Below are positions 10,001 to 17,495 of a stretch of 50,204 nucleotides of DNA, piece by piece. This stretch comes from an uncultured Lachnospiraceae bacterium. GTDB taxonomy: Bacteria; Bacillota; Clostridia; Lachnospirales; Lachnospiraceae. How positions within the stretch are numbered: position 1 is the stretch's first letter; each line of letters begins with the position of its first letter. The notes below the pieces were generated by a model. It was not told where the DNA came from. It saw only the letters and a program-made list of their open reading frames with translations, and made no database searches. The DNA lies in contig CANDGI010000023.1 of assembly GCA_947384285.1 (NCBI GenBank), positions 1 to 50,204 of the forward strand, read 5' to 3'. The translations under genes were made by a program, and so were the position numbers.

Positions 10001-11753
10001 TGGTGTCCTGCAGATAGAAGAGATTCCAGACCAAAACTTTAACAACCAGCCAATCATGCCGGAAATAAAGGTAAGTCTTTTGGCAGAAGGAGTTGAAACA
10101 TCTGTTCCTTTGACGGAAGCAGACTATGATGTTACCTATAAGGATAACTTGAAAGCCGGAACCGCAACAGTAACAGTAACTGGAAAATACCCATTTGAGG
10201 GGACAGCCACAGCCGCTTTTGTGATTCTGCCAAAGAGCATCAGCAACGAGGACGGCACAATCGCTTCCGGCATATCGCTAAACAGCATAGGAGTTCAGCA
10301 ATACACAGGCAGTCCTCTGACACCGAAGGCAACGCTTACATTTAGTCCCTCTGTGCAGCCAGCAATACGTGAGGGGGAAGAAGAGCCAGGCAAGCCAGTG
10401 GAATTGATCGCAGGCAGAGATTATACGGTTTCTTATGACAAAAATGTTATGCCTGGAAAGGCGAAGGCCATCATTACAGGTATCAATAATTATGCTGGGA
10501 AGCTTGAAACGGAATTTGAGATTCATGCAGATATGAGTAAGGTAACCATTGCACCGATTCCTACCCAGGATTACACCGGAAGTGCGGTGACTCCATTGCC
10601 AACGGTAAGCCTTGGAGGACAGAGACTGGTATTGGATACGGATTACAGAGTTACTTACAGCAACAATGTGGACCGCGGAACAGCCACCATTACCATTGAA
10701 GGAATTGAACCATGGTATGTAGGAAAGAGAACGGTGAACTTTGACATTGCAAGGGAACTGTCATCCGAAACATCCATCCGAGGCGTGGCAGCGTCCTACA
10801 CCTATACAGGAGCAGCCATTGCACCGCCAGTCCGGGTAGAGGATGATGGAAATCTATTGAAGAACGGTGTAGACTATGAGGTTACTTATTCAGAAAATGT
10901 AAATGCAGGAACTGCTGTCATTGTCATTAAGGGAATTGGAAAATACACTGGAAGCACATCCACAAGCTTTAAGATTACTCCCCAGCAGCTTGGCCGGGCA
11001 AAGGTAAGCCAGGTCAGTGACCGGATTTATAACGGCCAGGAACAGAATCCGCCGGTAACTGTTACGAGCGGAGACAAAACCCTGGAGAATGGCAAAGACT
11101 ATACGTTAGTCTATGTAAACAGTGCTACCCCAGGAATGGCAAGCGTGATTGTAAAAGGAGAAGGAAACTTTACTGGAACCCAGACTGTGAACTACAGGAT
11201 TTCTGTTCCGTCATTGACGGGCGTTAAGTTCTCGAAGTGTACAAATAAGACGGTTACCATTAGCTGGACGAAAAACAGTGTTGTAACTGGATATGAGATT
11301 TATAATTCCAAAAACAGGCGTGCGGTAAGGGTAAGCAAGGCCTCCACAACACAGGGTACGGTTAAGAAGCTAAAGGCAGGAACCGCCGCAGTCTTCCGGG
11401 TACGTGCATATGTGAATAAGGATGGACAGTATTATTATGGCCCCTTCACAAGTGTGAAGACAGCCACAGCGCCTAATTCCACCAAGATTACAAGCTTAAC
11501 CTCCAAGAAGGCGAAACAGGTGGCGGTGAAGTGGAAAAAGGTGTCGGGAGCTACCCAGTATGTGGTTTACCGGAGCACCAGCAAAAAAGGAAAGTATAAA
11601 AAGATTGCAACAACGAAGAAAACGTCGTATACTGATAAAAAGGCAACAGGCGGAAAGAAGTATTATTACAAGATCCGCGTATGCAAGAAGATCAGCAAGA
11701 AGAATTATTACAGCAGCTATTCTGCTGTGAAGTCAGTAAAAGCAAAGAAATAA
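4071..11753 (+). CDS. Giant secreted repeat adhesin (2560 aa, Ig-like/MBG-like repeats plus two FN3-like domains)
   Basis: A signal peptide (about 1-33, MALLLSLCMIAGMVDWSGFV core, cut after VHA) is followed by about 24 degenerate repeats of 80-130 residues. Each typically has a Y-T/N-G start motif with a following P, a DYxVTYxNN middle, and ends with a GxGNYxGT...F.I strand. These resemble the MBG/bacterial Ig-like repeats of large surface proteins. Residues from about 2380 contain two fibronectin type III-like domains (VTISWTKNSVVTGYEIY and VAVKWKKVSGATQYVVYRS), and the extreme C-terminus is very Lys-rich. No LPXTG-like signal or C-terminal membrane helix is seen, so anchoring is unclear; the basic end may hold it to the wall. 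A strong AAGGAGGA precedes the start (MMHKD; the second Met is an alternative). Sortase B follows after 25 bases. Likely role: adhesion to host or other cells. Confidence 0.85.
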   Translation: MMHKDIGKRVMALLLSLCMIAGMVDWSGFVVHAEGEDRYHIAKVTVNTTYSYNGSKIEPQKEDITVSVQKYDESGEYRDNPEVELTEAMGSYDITGYGSNVAAGSSAGSVTVTGSGNVDGTATGRFEIARLDIKNAHAADIGVNNVIYVTAAAEPAPSPVLTYEYAPGQYLSLTNNTDYTFVHENNKIEASGTPVSAKIIVTGKGNYTGTKEIPFTIEMLDASKLTIKLKTKDDPGASRTELLRDGDSNTANRPRVDYNGSRRELDKARDVEVSYEGDSKKLNADDFVLEYDSTDLTSAGVIAVKARAVNGKYAGITTAEQEFMISKYLNEPTIKINIKDQSYPGKSGKLEIDVDDPDTGVEFVDSGAREEVKNKKTSEKIEVLVQSGWENEEPDSNGRIEWYADITAKDDSGYRGELRDVPFYIVAPSLSKLPITIKEFEYDGKTEWLAEVENASNKHITVGDGVEYVQGVDYEVKRKNSSETGKGAGTYTIVISPTSDGKLRPGSVEKTITVAQMSLLNPSIQITVNSGTPLVYNGSPHHPLPTVRFNGVALTNDTDYTLTWENATNATSTSSMAKVKVTGKGNFKDTAEREFEIQPLEIIEKSSGSGNAVVNEPQDNVEHTYTGSDIEPEVQIVVDHRQGDGTIVTEKLGKNDYTVAYKNSQGTEEHKNVANGTITMTISGTGNYRGDIVRHFTIKKQTINTDIVSIGPIPDQTYTGDTIKPTVLKVTHATNGVLSPGNDYEITYGQNTEAGTGAGTIIINGKTNYEGTATFPFNILQCDIDTVTNLSAKADGIVPGQKYDLIKDKLEDIYYPYDGTAKELQNLVLKLVDVGENKKEVSMTEGKDYTVTYDTTQNVRIGTVDVRIDGIGNNFKGTKTLQFRIKGNLGDMNASGGRTKVTIPDQIYNAMILDPKDVKVTFRLENGEVLELDEDDFTVKNKDQATNPTTVGDNKMATITGKGDFYGEGDRYFNVIKLNLTTEKDNLETVHKYLVGDIQSPYIYSGLPIMPKPTITHNERPVILGNDYTLSYYKNGVEITDLDQPFQIGTYGVRINGAGNNYEGFKDEQYTVEPYDISAAYSNIKIENVDDEVILDDIKFAGDITSGDAHKKDQLAEMGGTETTGKHEHELGVSHSGDEVVWKDLQVTYVPVGIQGDTTTYDKKTLVYGQDYTVEYANNKTLGTATYTIKGKGNFEGEIKREFKILGDLGGTHTKIEAKDCTFTPATGKEPANKTEVTVTYTHMVDGQEDITTFAEGDDYQLEFRNNEKATHPIEGKEAESALNPGPNAGGQVIVREKLEGGKHTGLGSGNNENSPKTFKIFQRDISEYGEGTDLELSGLVEEGYEYNGDEIIPELQLSCKTIPLTMQILKEGESLTGTPDYIITAKNNIDVWTDSEETEPDDESKRVLPEYTVTARTIRVDDKDLYDGNYCGQFSGKFQINPRVISKETIDTSPSIENERIDLFKLVDGEWECNYNRSPITFPKKNEADEEVPGKNGLIIRWSKGGVTTTLEEGRDYTIRYKDNTKIGKAIIFVDTPMKSNYLGEEGKPYEKYFKIKASIEEVDRDVSLTGLERYMELEYDPNVPYDIPVTYPDLQFNDISGVLSGENENGEPYILEKDKDFVILTQQNCSQYGETKFSTNNVNVTKDGETATIVVKGIGYYTGVVTREYKIVPKDLNDKGIVVRFLNCADYPGIENPYIFNGKEQKPDFEVYNNNAKDIENTEVTEPEEPEEPDGTDEPPKPVYDPYQQNRLMKLGKDYVIDRWENNVGPRETEGSSYLYLKAVDGSNYTGTLKVEFNIVLRQMLGLTYEVEEVSYNGSPLRPAVKVSYKDEQGKTVVLDPEKDYDVDYTNNVNVPLADTAETDLPTITFKGKGGYGGEHSIHFDIEPRDINSDGITTSGAALYNSGNPVDPKITVKDAGVLPGVTLKPETDYKIVEGSQSSHAGIAETGTVDIEGQGNYKGIRRKVEFRIIPPNGVLQIEEIPDQNFNNQPIMPEIKVSLLAEGVETSVPLTEADYDVTYKDNLKAGTATVTVTGKYPFEGTATAAFVILPKSISNEDGTIASGISLNSIGVQQYTGSPLTPKATLTFSPSVQPAIREGEEEPGKPVELIAGRDYTVSYDKNVMPGKAKAIITGINNYAGKLETEFEIHADMSKVTIAPIPTQDYTGSAVTPLPTVSLGGQRLVLDTDYRVTYSNNVDRGTATITIEGIEPWYVGKRTVNFDIARELSSETSIRGVAASYTYTGAAIAPPVRVEDDGNLLKNGVDYEVTYSENVNAGTAVIVIKGIGKYTGSTSTSFKITPQQLGRAKVSQVSDRIYNGQEQNPPVTVTSGDKTLENGKDYTLVYVNSATPGMASVIVKGEGNFTGTQTVNYRISVPSLTGVKFSKCTNKTVTISWTKNSVVTGYEIYNSKNRRAVRVSKASTTQGTVKKLKAGTAAVFRVRAYVNKDGQYYYGPFTSVKTATAPNSTKITSLTSKKAKQVAVKWKKVSGATQYVVYRSTSKKGKYKKIATTKKTSYTDKKATGGKKYYYKIRVCKKISKKNYYSSYSAVKSVKAKK

Positions 11754-11778
11754 TCAGGGAAGGATAGGAGTTGATATC

Positions 11779-12942
11779 ATGGGCAGAGTATATTGCATTG
11801 GAAAATTTCAGTTTGAGTCCTATGAAGAATACCAGGAAGCATTGGACGATATAGAAAAAATCAGATATATTTCCAAGAAAATGGATATCAATGAAACTGG
11901 AGTGGCTCAGAGGCTCTATTCACTGATTCGGGAAGGGAAGATCATATTTAAAAGCGCGATTGGGGATGATTATCTCCTCTACCTTTCCGATATGGTGGCA
12001 GAGGACTATAAGGCCATTTCCAGAACTACCTTCACGGAGCGGGTGGCCCGCAAGCTAAAGCAGCTCTCGCCTGGCCAGGTAATAGGGGCAATCTGTATGA
12101 CGGGAGCAGTCATATGTTTTCTGGTTTTCCTGGGAAGTGAATATCATGACCAGCAGAAAATCAGGGAATTGGAGAGAATCAAGGATGAGCAGGAGATTTC
12201 TGTAGCGTCCGATTGGCTTTCTGCCCGGTTTATGGAAGCGTTAAATGGGGAAGAGGAAGCAGAAGAGCCTGTGCTGGCACAGACAGGAACAGTGGAAAAC
12301 AATGTATATGGAGCTGAATTGGCGCAGGAGACGGTGGAGCGGCCCCAAGGGCCGCAGGTTCTGCCGGAATACCAGCAATTATATCAGGAGAATTCTGATT
12401 TTTCCGGCTGGATTACCATACCAGGAACAGGAATTGATTATCCGGTTGTGCAGGCAGTGCCGGAGAGCAGTGATTTTTATCTGACCCACAACTTTAATGG
12501 GGAGGAAGATATCAACGGCTCAATTTTCATGGATTCCAGAAATGATTTTGAAGAGCAGGACGATAATTTAATTGTATATGGTCATAACATGAAGAGCGGA
12601 ATGATGTTTGGAGAATTGAAGAATTATCTGGATGAGGCGTTTTTAGCAGAACATAAGACCATTACATTTAATACAATATATGAGAAAGCACAGTATGAAG
12701 TGGTAGCAGTATGTTTGTCAAAGGTATCGCAGGAAGGCGAAGAAGGATTCCGGTATTATGATTTTGTCAATGCGGGAAATGAGGAGAACTTTAACCGCTA
12801 CCTGGAAAATATAAAGGGAATGAATGTTATGGGCGAGGATATCAATGTCTCGTATGGAGATAGATTATTGACACTTTCAACCTGTAATAATTATACAGAA
12901 GACGGAAGGCTATTTTTGGTGGCTAAGAAGTGCTCACCCTAA
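11779..12942 (+). CDS. srtB: Class B sortase
   Basis: The 387-residue protein has an unusual N-terminal cytoplasmic part of about 97 residues, a membrane helix at about 101-118, and a C-terminal sortase domain (about 200-385). His269 (YGHNM), Cys369 (LSTCN) and Arg377 (GRLF) form the expected catalytic triad. SGWITIPGTGIDYPVV and the helix-containing insertion after the His are typical of class B. Sortases cut a C-terminal sorting motif and link the protein to peptidoglycan; the obvious local substrate is the BspA-like protein 35 bases downstream with its TPKTG motif. The N-terminal extension is longer than in most SrtB and lacks a recognised domain. It is probably in one operon with the upstream adhesin. 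Confidence 0.92.
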   Translation: MGRVYCIGKFQFESYEEYQEALDDIEKIRYISKKMDINETGVAQRLYSLIREGKIIFKSAIGDDYLLYLSDMVAEDYKAISRTTFTERVARKLKQLSPGQVIGAICMTGAVICFLVFLGSEYHDQQKIRELERIKDEQEISVASDWLSARFMEALNGEEEAEEPVLAQTGTVENNVYGAELAQETVERPQGPQVLPEYQQLYQENSDFSGWITIPGTGIDYPVVQAVPESSDFYLTHNFNGEEDINGSIFMDSRNDFEEQDDNLIVYGHNMKSGMMFGELKNYLDEAFLAEHKTITFNTIYEKAQYEVVAVCLSKVSQEGEEGFRYYDFVNAGNEENFNRYLENIKGMNVMGEDINVSYGDRLLTLSTCNNYTEDGRLFLVAKKCSP

Positions 12943-12977
12943 CGGCACATACACCAATTTTCAAGGAGGACAAGAGA

Positions 12978-14573
12978 ATGAAAAAAATTTTTGGCAGATG
13001 TTTCAATGCGATATTGATACTGGCTCTGACCTTCGCTTTGTGCCCGGCAATATCGGCAATGGCAGCGGAAGATGTCAGCGCATTTATTATGGAAGGAAGC
13101 ACAATTACTGGTTATACCGGGCCAGGCGGTGATGTTACCATACCTGCTTCGGCTACGGCAATTGCAGACTATGCTTTTGCCGGCAATACAGCCATATCCA
13201 GCGTGACCATCCCTGCAAATGTTACCAGCGTGGGAAGCTATGCATTTTCTGGATGTACAGGTTTGGGAAACGCGGTATTCGCAGGACCGGTTAGCCTTGG
13301 GGGCGGCGCTTTTTATGGATGTTCCGCTCTTGGATACGTAGAGCTCCCAGCAGGTTTGACAGCCATTGGCCCAGAGACTTTTGATGGCTGCAGCAGCCTT
13401 GGATCTGTAAATATCCCGGAAGGTGTGACCTCGATTGGAGCCCAGGCATTTAATGGCTGCGGAAGCCTTGGAGGCATCAGCATTCCAGGTTCCGTGACAG
13501 AGATTGGCAGCAGCGCTTTTAATAACTGCGTTGCGTTATCAGATATTACGATTCCTTCTTCTGTGACTTCTATGGGAAGCGGCGTTTTGGCAGGCTGCAG
13601 CGGTCTGGCTTCGGTAAGCCTTTCCGGCGGGATGTCTTCTATCCCGGAATTGACCTTGTATGGCTGCGGAAGCCTTGGAAGCATCAGCATTCCAGGTTCC
13701 GTGGGAAGCATCGGCTCCCAGGCTTTTGGAAACTGCAGCGGATTGGGAAGCATCAGCATTCCAGCCTCTGTTTCATCCATAGATTTCAGTGCTTTTGATG
13801 GCTGCAGCAATTTGGCAGAAGTAAATATTGAAGGCGGGAATGGCAGTTATGCTTCCTCGGACGGTGCAGTGTATGATGCAGGTTTGTCACAGCTTTTATA
13901 TTGCCCGGTTGGGAAATCACAATTGACACTGCCAGACAACATGACGTCTATTGCATCCGCTGCTTTCAGCAACAGTCCATATGTATACAGCCTGGATATT
14001 CCATCCTCTGTTACAACGATTGAAGTGGATGCGTTTACAGGAAGCGGAATTAAAGCGGTTACGATTCCGCCCACCACAACTTCCATTGGCTCCCAATCAG
14101 CATGGACGCCAGATGTAATCCGTGGTTATACTGGCTCACAGGCAGAACGGTTTGCAGATGAGAATGGATATATTTTTGAGAGTATTGGTACACTTGGGGA
14201 AGATCCAACACCTACCCCTACCGCAACGCCAACTCCTGACCCCAGCGAGACTCCAACGCCTAAGCCTACAGGGACGCCTAAGCCAGGAGATGGAACGCCG
14301 ACTCCTGGAGCCGATGGGAATGGCGGTACTGGCGGCAGCGGCGGAACCAATGCCAACGGGGGCACCACACAGACTGGAACCGGCGGCAGCGGCGGAGCCA
14401 ATGCAGGAACAAGGACTTCTGTTTCCAGGAATATGGGTACTGCACAGGTAGGCAGCGGAACCCCTAAGACAGGCGTTGCATTCGATGCCAGATATGTATT
14501 ATGCCTGGGTGTGTTCTTTGCAGGAGGTTACCTGGTGATTAGTAAGAAGAAAAAGAGTATGGATTCAGAATAA
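12978..14573 (+). CDS. BspA-like leucine-rich repeat surface protein with TPKTG sorting signal
   Basis: The start was set at the ATG after AAGGAGGACAAGAG, which gives a clear signal peptide (MKKIFGRCFNAILILALTFA, cleavage near AMAAED). About twelve LRR_5/BspA-type repeats of 22-24 residues follow (pattern IGSxAFxGCSxLxSVxIPxSVxS). Next comes a Pro/Thr/Gly-rich spacer at about 400-490. Residues 495-499 are TPKTG, followed by a hydrophobic stretch and KKKK, a complete cell-wall sorting signal of a non-LPXTG type. The adjacent class B sortase is the likely anchoring enzyme. BspA-family proteins often bind host matrix proteins; that role is inferred. A terminator closes the unit. Confidence 0.9.
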   Translation: MKKIFGRCFNAILILALTFALCPAISAMAAEDVSAFIMEGSTITGYTGPGGDVTIPASATAIADYAFAGNTAISSVTIPANVTSVGSYAFSGCTGLGNAVFAGPVSLGGGAFYGCSALGYVELPAGLTAIGPETFDGCSSLGSVNIPEGVTSIGAQAFNGCGSLGGISIPGSVTEIGSSAFNNCVALSDITIPSSVTSMGSGVLAGCSGLASVSLSGGMSSIPELTLYGCGSLGSISIPGSVGSIGSQAFGNCSGLGSISIPASVSSIDFSAFDGCSNLAEVNIEGGNGSYASSDGAVYDAGLSQLLYCPVGKSQLTLPDNMTSIASAAFSNSPYVYSLDIPSSVTTIEVDAFTGSGIKAVTIPPTTTSIGSQSAWTPDVIRGYTGSQAERFADENGYIFESIGTLGEDPTPTPTATPTPDPSETPTPKPTGTPKPGDGTPTPGADGNGGTGGSGGTNANGGTTQTGTGGSGGANAGTRTSVSRNMGTAQVGSGTPKTGVAFDARYVLCLGVFFAGGYLVISKKKKSMDSE

Positions 14574-14578
14574 AAGGT

Positions 14579-14628
14579 AAAAAGCACTGTGCATTTACGG
14601 GAAGAAGGTAGATGTGGCAGTGCTTTTT
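14579..14628 (+). terminator. Rho-independent terminator after the adhesin/sortase/BspA operon
   Basis: AAAAAGCACTG (14579-14589) pairs perfectly with CAGTGCTTTTT (14618-14628), with a long 28-base loop that can fold further. The A/T symmetry makes it potentially bidirectional. It starts 6 bases after the BspA stop codon. Confidence 0.8.
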
Positions 14629-14804
14629 GCAACATGTCAGACATTTTATGAAGATTCTTGTTCATCGCCCAATGCCAAATACTTACGAAGATTCATTACG
14701 AAAAACTTATCCTCTCTCTTCTCTTTCCCTGCTTTTGCTGTATGCTTTATGGCTTCATATTTAGGACTTAATTTTTCCAGGAAAGATTCTTTCCCAATAT
14801 TTCC

Positions 14805-14831
14805 TAAAGTTTCTATTTAAACAACCGATAA
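14805..14831 (+). promoter_or_regulatory. Sigma-D (sigma-28) promoter of the flagellar late operon
   Basis: TAAAGTTT begins at 14805 and ACCGATAA lies at 14824-14831, with exactly 15 bases between TAAA and the -10 element. This matches the flagellar sigma factor consensus TAAA-N15-GCCGATAA at all but one base. It sits about 75 bases ahead of flgM, as expected for a promoter controlled by the FlgM checkpoint. Confidence 0.88.
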
Positions 14832-14905
14832 ATAAATTAGATAATAAATCAATCAAAGGCAATACTAATAACATACAAAGAATCAGGGAGAAAGGAGATG
14901 CCTTT

Positions 14906-15181
14906 ATGCGTATAGAAGCATACAATCAGGTCAGCCAGGTGTTCAGCAGCAATAGAGCTTCCAGATTGAAGAACAGCGAAAACGCTGGCAGGAAAGATAA
15001 GCTGGAGATTTCACAGGCTGGCAGGGATTATCAGGTTGCCAAGCAGGCTGTGGCGGAAGCATCTGATATCAGGAAAGATAAGGTTGCTGCTTTAAAGAGC
15101 AGTATCGCATCCGGGAATTACAAGGTGGAAACAGGAGATTTTGCAGCCAAATTGATAGAGAAATATGAAGCATATTTTTAG
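14906..15181 (+). CDS. flgM: Anti-sigma-28 factor FlgM
   Basis: The 91-residue protein has the FlgM layout: a flexible polar N-terminal half and a helical C-terminal half (KDKVAALKSSIASGNYKVET, then DFAAKLIEKYEAYF). FlgM binds the flagellar sigma factor and holds it inactive until the hook-basal body is complete, when FlgM is exported or otherwise relieved. AAAGGAG lies before the ATG. It is the first gene behind a near-consensus sigma-D promoter, so it inhibits its own expression through sigma-D. FlgN follows after 15 bases. Confidence 0.92.
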   Translation: MRIEAYNQVSQVFSSNRASRLKNSENAGRKDKLEISQAGRDYQVAKQAVAEASDIRKDKVAALKSSIASGNYKVETGDFAAKLIEKYEAYF

Positions 15182-15196
15182 AAATGAGGTTTTCAC

Positions 15197-15709
15197 GTGG
15201 CCAGTTTAATGGAAGATTTTATGGATGTATTGGAGAAAGAGAACGGGGAATATGAACGCCTTACGGAATTGTCCCGGGAAAAGAGACAGATCATAATTGA
15301 CGGAAATATCCCCGCTCTTGAGGAGATAACCAATCGGGAACAGGAGATAACGAGTATCCTCAAGAATTTAGAAAAGAAAAGAGAAGAAGTTGTCAATGAT
15401 ATGTCTATCGTACTTAGTAAGAAGCCAGAGGAACTGACGGTTACTAATATGATAGCCTTTTTAAATAAACAGCCAAAAGAGCAGCAGCAGCTTAGGGAGT
15501 TAAAGGAGAAGCTGCATGATACGCTGGGGAAGATGGCTGACATTAATACCCAGAATGAGACGCTGCTGAAACATGCCCTGGAGATGGCAGAGTTTGACCT
15601 TACTTTATTTAAGAGCATGCGGCAGGCGCCTACAACCGCCAATTACGATAAGCGGGCTAACAATACAGGCGATTTATTGGGAAACAGCGGATTTGACGCA
15701 AAGCAGTAA
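15197..15709 (+). CDS. flgN: Flagellar export chaperone FlgN
   Basis: This 170-residue, almost entirely helical protein with coiled-coil heptads (ENGEYERLTELSREKRQIII, ITSILKNLEKKREEVV) fits the FlgN family. FlgN holds the hook-filament junction proteins FlgK and FlgL in the cytoplasm and delivers them to the flagellar export apparatus. It starts with GTG, with GAGG 8-11 bases upstream, directly between flgM and flgK as in Bacillus. The assignment rests on position and helical character, since FlgN sequences diverge. Confidence 0.85.
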   Translation: MASLMEDFMDVLEKENGEYERLTELSREKRQIIIDGNIPALEEITNREQEITSILKNLEKKREEVVNDMSIVLSKKPEELTVTNMIAFLNKQPKEQQQLRELKEKLHDTLGKMADINTQNETLLKHALEMAEFDLTLFKSMRQAPTTANYDKRANNTGDLLGNSGFDAKQ

Positions 15710-15787
15710 CAATGGGGATGCGAGGAGTCATATAATAGCAGGGAAGGCACAATCAGCAAGGACGCTAAGATAGAAGGAGAAAGCAAA

Positions 15788-17482
15788 ATGGCAAATGGAA
15801 TGGGAAGCTTGTATATAGGGGCGTCCGGGCTGCAGAACAGCCAGAATGCACTGAATACCACAGCGAATAACCTTGCAAATGCAGATACCAAAGGCTATGT
15901 CAGGCAGCAGGTATTATTTGCAGACAGGGATTATGTAACCTTTAAAAATGCAGCCATCAGTAAACAGCAGGCAGGGTTAGGGCTTGCGATTGCTGATGTG
16001 ATACATACCAGAGATTATTTTTTAGATAAATACTACCGCACAGAGAACGGCCGGCAGTCTTTTTATGAGACTAATTACCTGGCAGTCCAGGATGTAGAGA
16101 ACATGTTCCAGGAGCTGGAAGGAGTGCAGTTCCAGCAGAGCCTGGAGGATTTTTGGGATTCTTTTGAAGAATTGAAAAAAGGGCCGGAGCTGGAAATCAA
16201 CCAGAATCTGGTGGTTCAGAAAGCAACCTTGTTTATTGAGAGGGCTCAGGGGATTTACAATAATATGAAGGATTACCAGAGCAGGATTAATATTAAGGTG
16301 AAGGAAGGCGTGGAGCGCATCAATGAGCTGGGGCATCTAATCCAGGATCTGAACAAGCAGATTATGAAGATAGAATCCGGCGGTGTGGAGACAGCTATGA
16401 CGCTGCGGGATGAGCGGGATAATGCACTGGATGAGCTTTCTTCCCTGGCGAAGGTTGAGTTCCGGGAAGACGGCAACGGGGCAGTCCATGTCCGGTTAGA
16501 AAATGTAAGCTTTCTGGATGAAGTGCACGTATTTGAGGTTGGCACAGTCGTAGATGAAGTCACAGGATTTGTTACGCCTATCTGGCCTCAGTTGTCTAAT
16601 ATGGCAAGAGGGGAATATACCCCGATGTTTGATTTCAGTGTGGATATTGCCCCAGAATTGACGTCGGATATTGGAGAACTGAAAGCCCTGGTGCTTTCCA
16701 GGGGGGACAGGGTAGCCAATTACCGGGATGTTACCGGGGTTTCTGCGGACAAATATAATGATGACGCCGGAATGTCCGTGATGCTTTCCGCAGAAGCAGA
16801 ATTTGACCAGTATGTCCACGAAATCATAACAGCGATTAACGATATATTAAGCCCTACTACTGTAACAAGCTTTACAGGCGCAGACGGTACGCCATACAAT
16901 AACGTCCGGGTATGGGATGAAGAAAATGCCTGTGTCAGCCAGGACGGAGAGAAGCCAGGAAGAGAATTGTTTGTCAGAAGGGGCTGGGACCGGTATAAGG
17001 AAGTGGCTGCCAATGACGGAACCATTTATTATGTATACAATGAAGAAGATTCCCCGGATACGGAGAAAATGTACACCATTCAGAATGTCACTGTGAACCC
17101 GGATCTGCTGGAGTTAGAGTGCGGACTGCCTCTGCTGACGAAAAACGGGGAACCGGATATGGAAGCGGCGAAACGGCTTGCGGACTGTTGGAAGATAAAG
17201 AAGTATACGGTTAACCCCAATGATAACAACAAATGTGATTTCAAGGAATATTATCAGAGGATGATAGACGGAATCGGCACAAAGGGCAATGTGTTTAAGG
17301 GAATGGCGGAAGACCTGGAAGGGGAAGTGGCTGCCATTGAAAATAACCGGCAGCAGGTGTTTGGGGTTTCTTCCGATGAAGAGCTGCAGAATATGATCAA
17401 GTACCAGAGCGCTTACAATGCGTCCAGCCGGTTTATCAATGTAATCAATGAAATGTTAGAGCACCTTGTAACCAGACTGTAG
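15788..17482 (+). CDS. flgK: Flagellar hook-associated protein 1, FlgK (copy 1)
   Basis: The 564-residue protein starts with the rod/hook-type D0 helix (SGLQNSQNALNTTANNLANA followed by DTKGYVRQQ) and ends with the matching C-terminal helix (MIKYQSAYNASSRFINVINE). The middle carries the variable D2/D3-like domains. FlgK forms the first junction ring between hook and filament outside the cell. AGAAGGAG lies ahead of the ATG. It is followed 13 bases later by a second, distinct FlgK, so only one copy may be the classical HAP1. A 78-base gap after flgN holds no clear signal. Confidence 0.93.
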   Translation: MANGMGSLYIGASGLQNSQNALNTTANNLANADTKGYVRQQVLFADRDYVTFKNAAISKQQAGLGLAIADVIHTRDYFLDKYYRTENGRQSFYETNYLAVQDVENMFQELEGVQFQQSLEDFWDSFEELKKGPELEINQNLVVQKATLFIERAQGIYNNMKDYQSRINIKVKEGVERINELGHLIQDLNKQIMKIESGGVETAMTLRDERDNALDELSSLAKVEFREDGNGAVHVRLENVSFLDEVHVFEVGTVVDEVTGFVTPIWPQLSNMARGEYTPMFDFSVDIAPELTSDIGELKALVLSRGDRVANYRDVTGVSADKYNDDAGMSVMLSAEAEFDQYVHEIITAINDILSPTTVTSFTGADGTPYNNVRVWDEENACVSQDGEKPGRELFVRRGWDRYKEVAANDGTIYYVYNEEDSPDTEKMYTIQNVTVNPDLLELECGLPLLTKNGEPDMEAAKRLADCWKIKKYTVNPNDNNKCDFKEYYQRMIDGIGTKGNVFKGMAEDLEGEVAAIENNRQQVFGVSSDEELQNMIKYQSAYNASSRFINVINEMLEHLVTRL

Positions 17483-17495
17483 CAGGAGGAAAAAT

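Noticed and set aside
14614-14820. 68-codon ORF before flgM
   Set aside because: It begins inside the terminator and ends inside the sigma-D promoter, with no Shine-Dalgarno.
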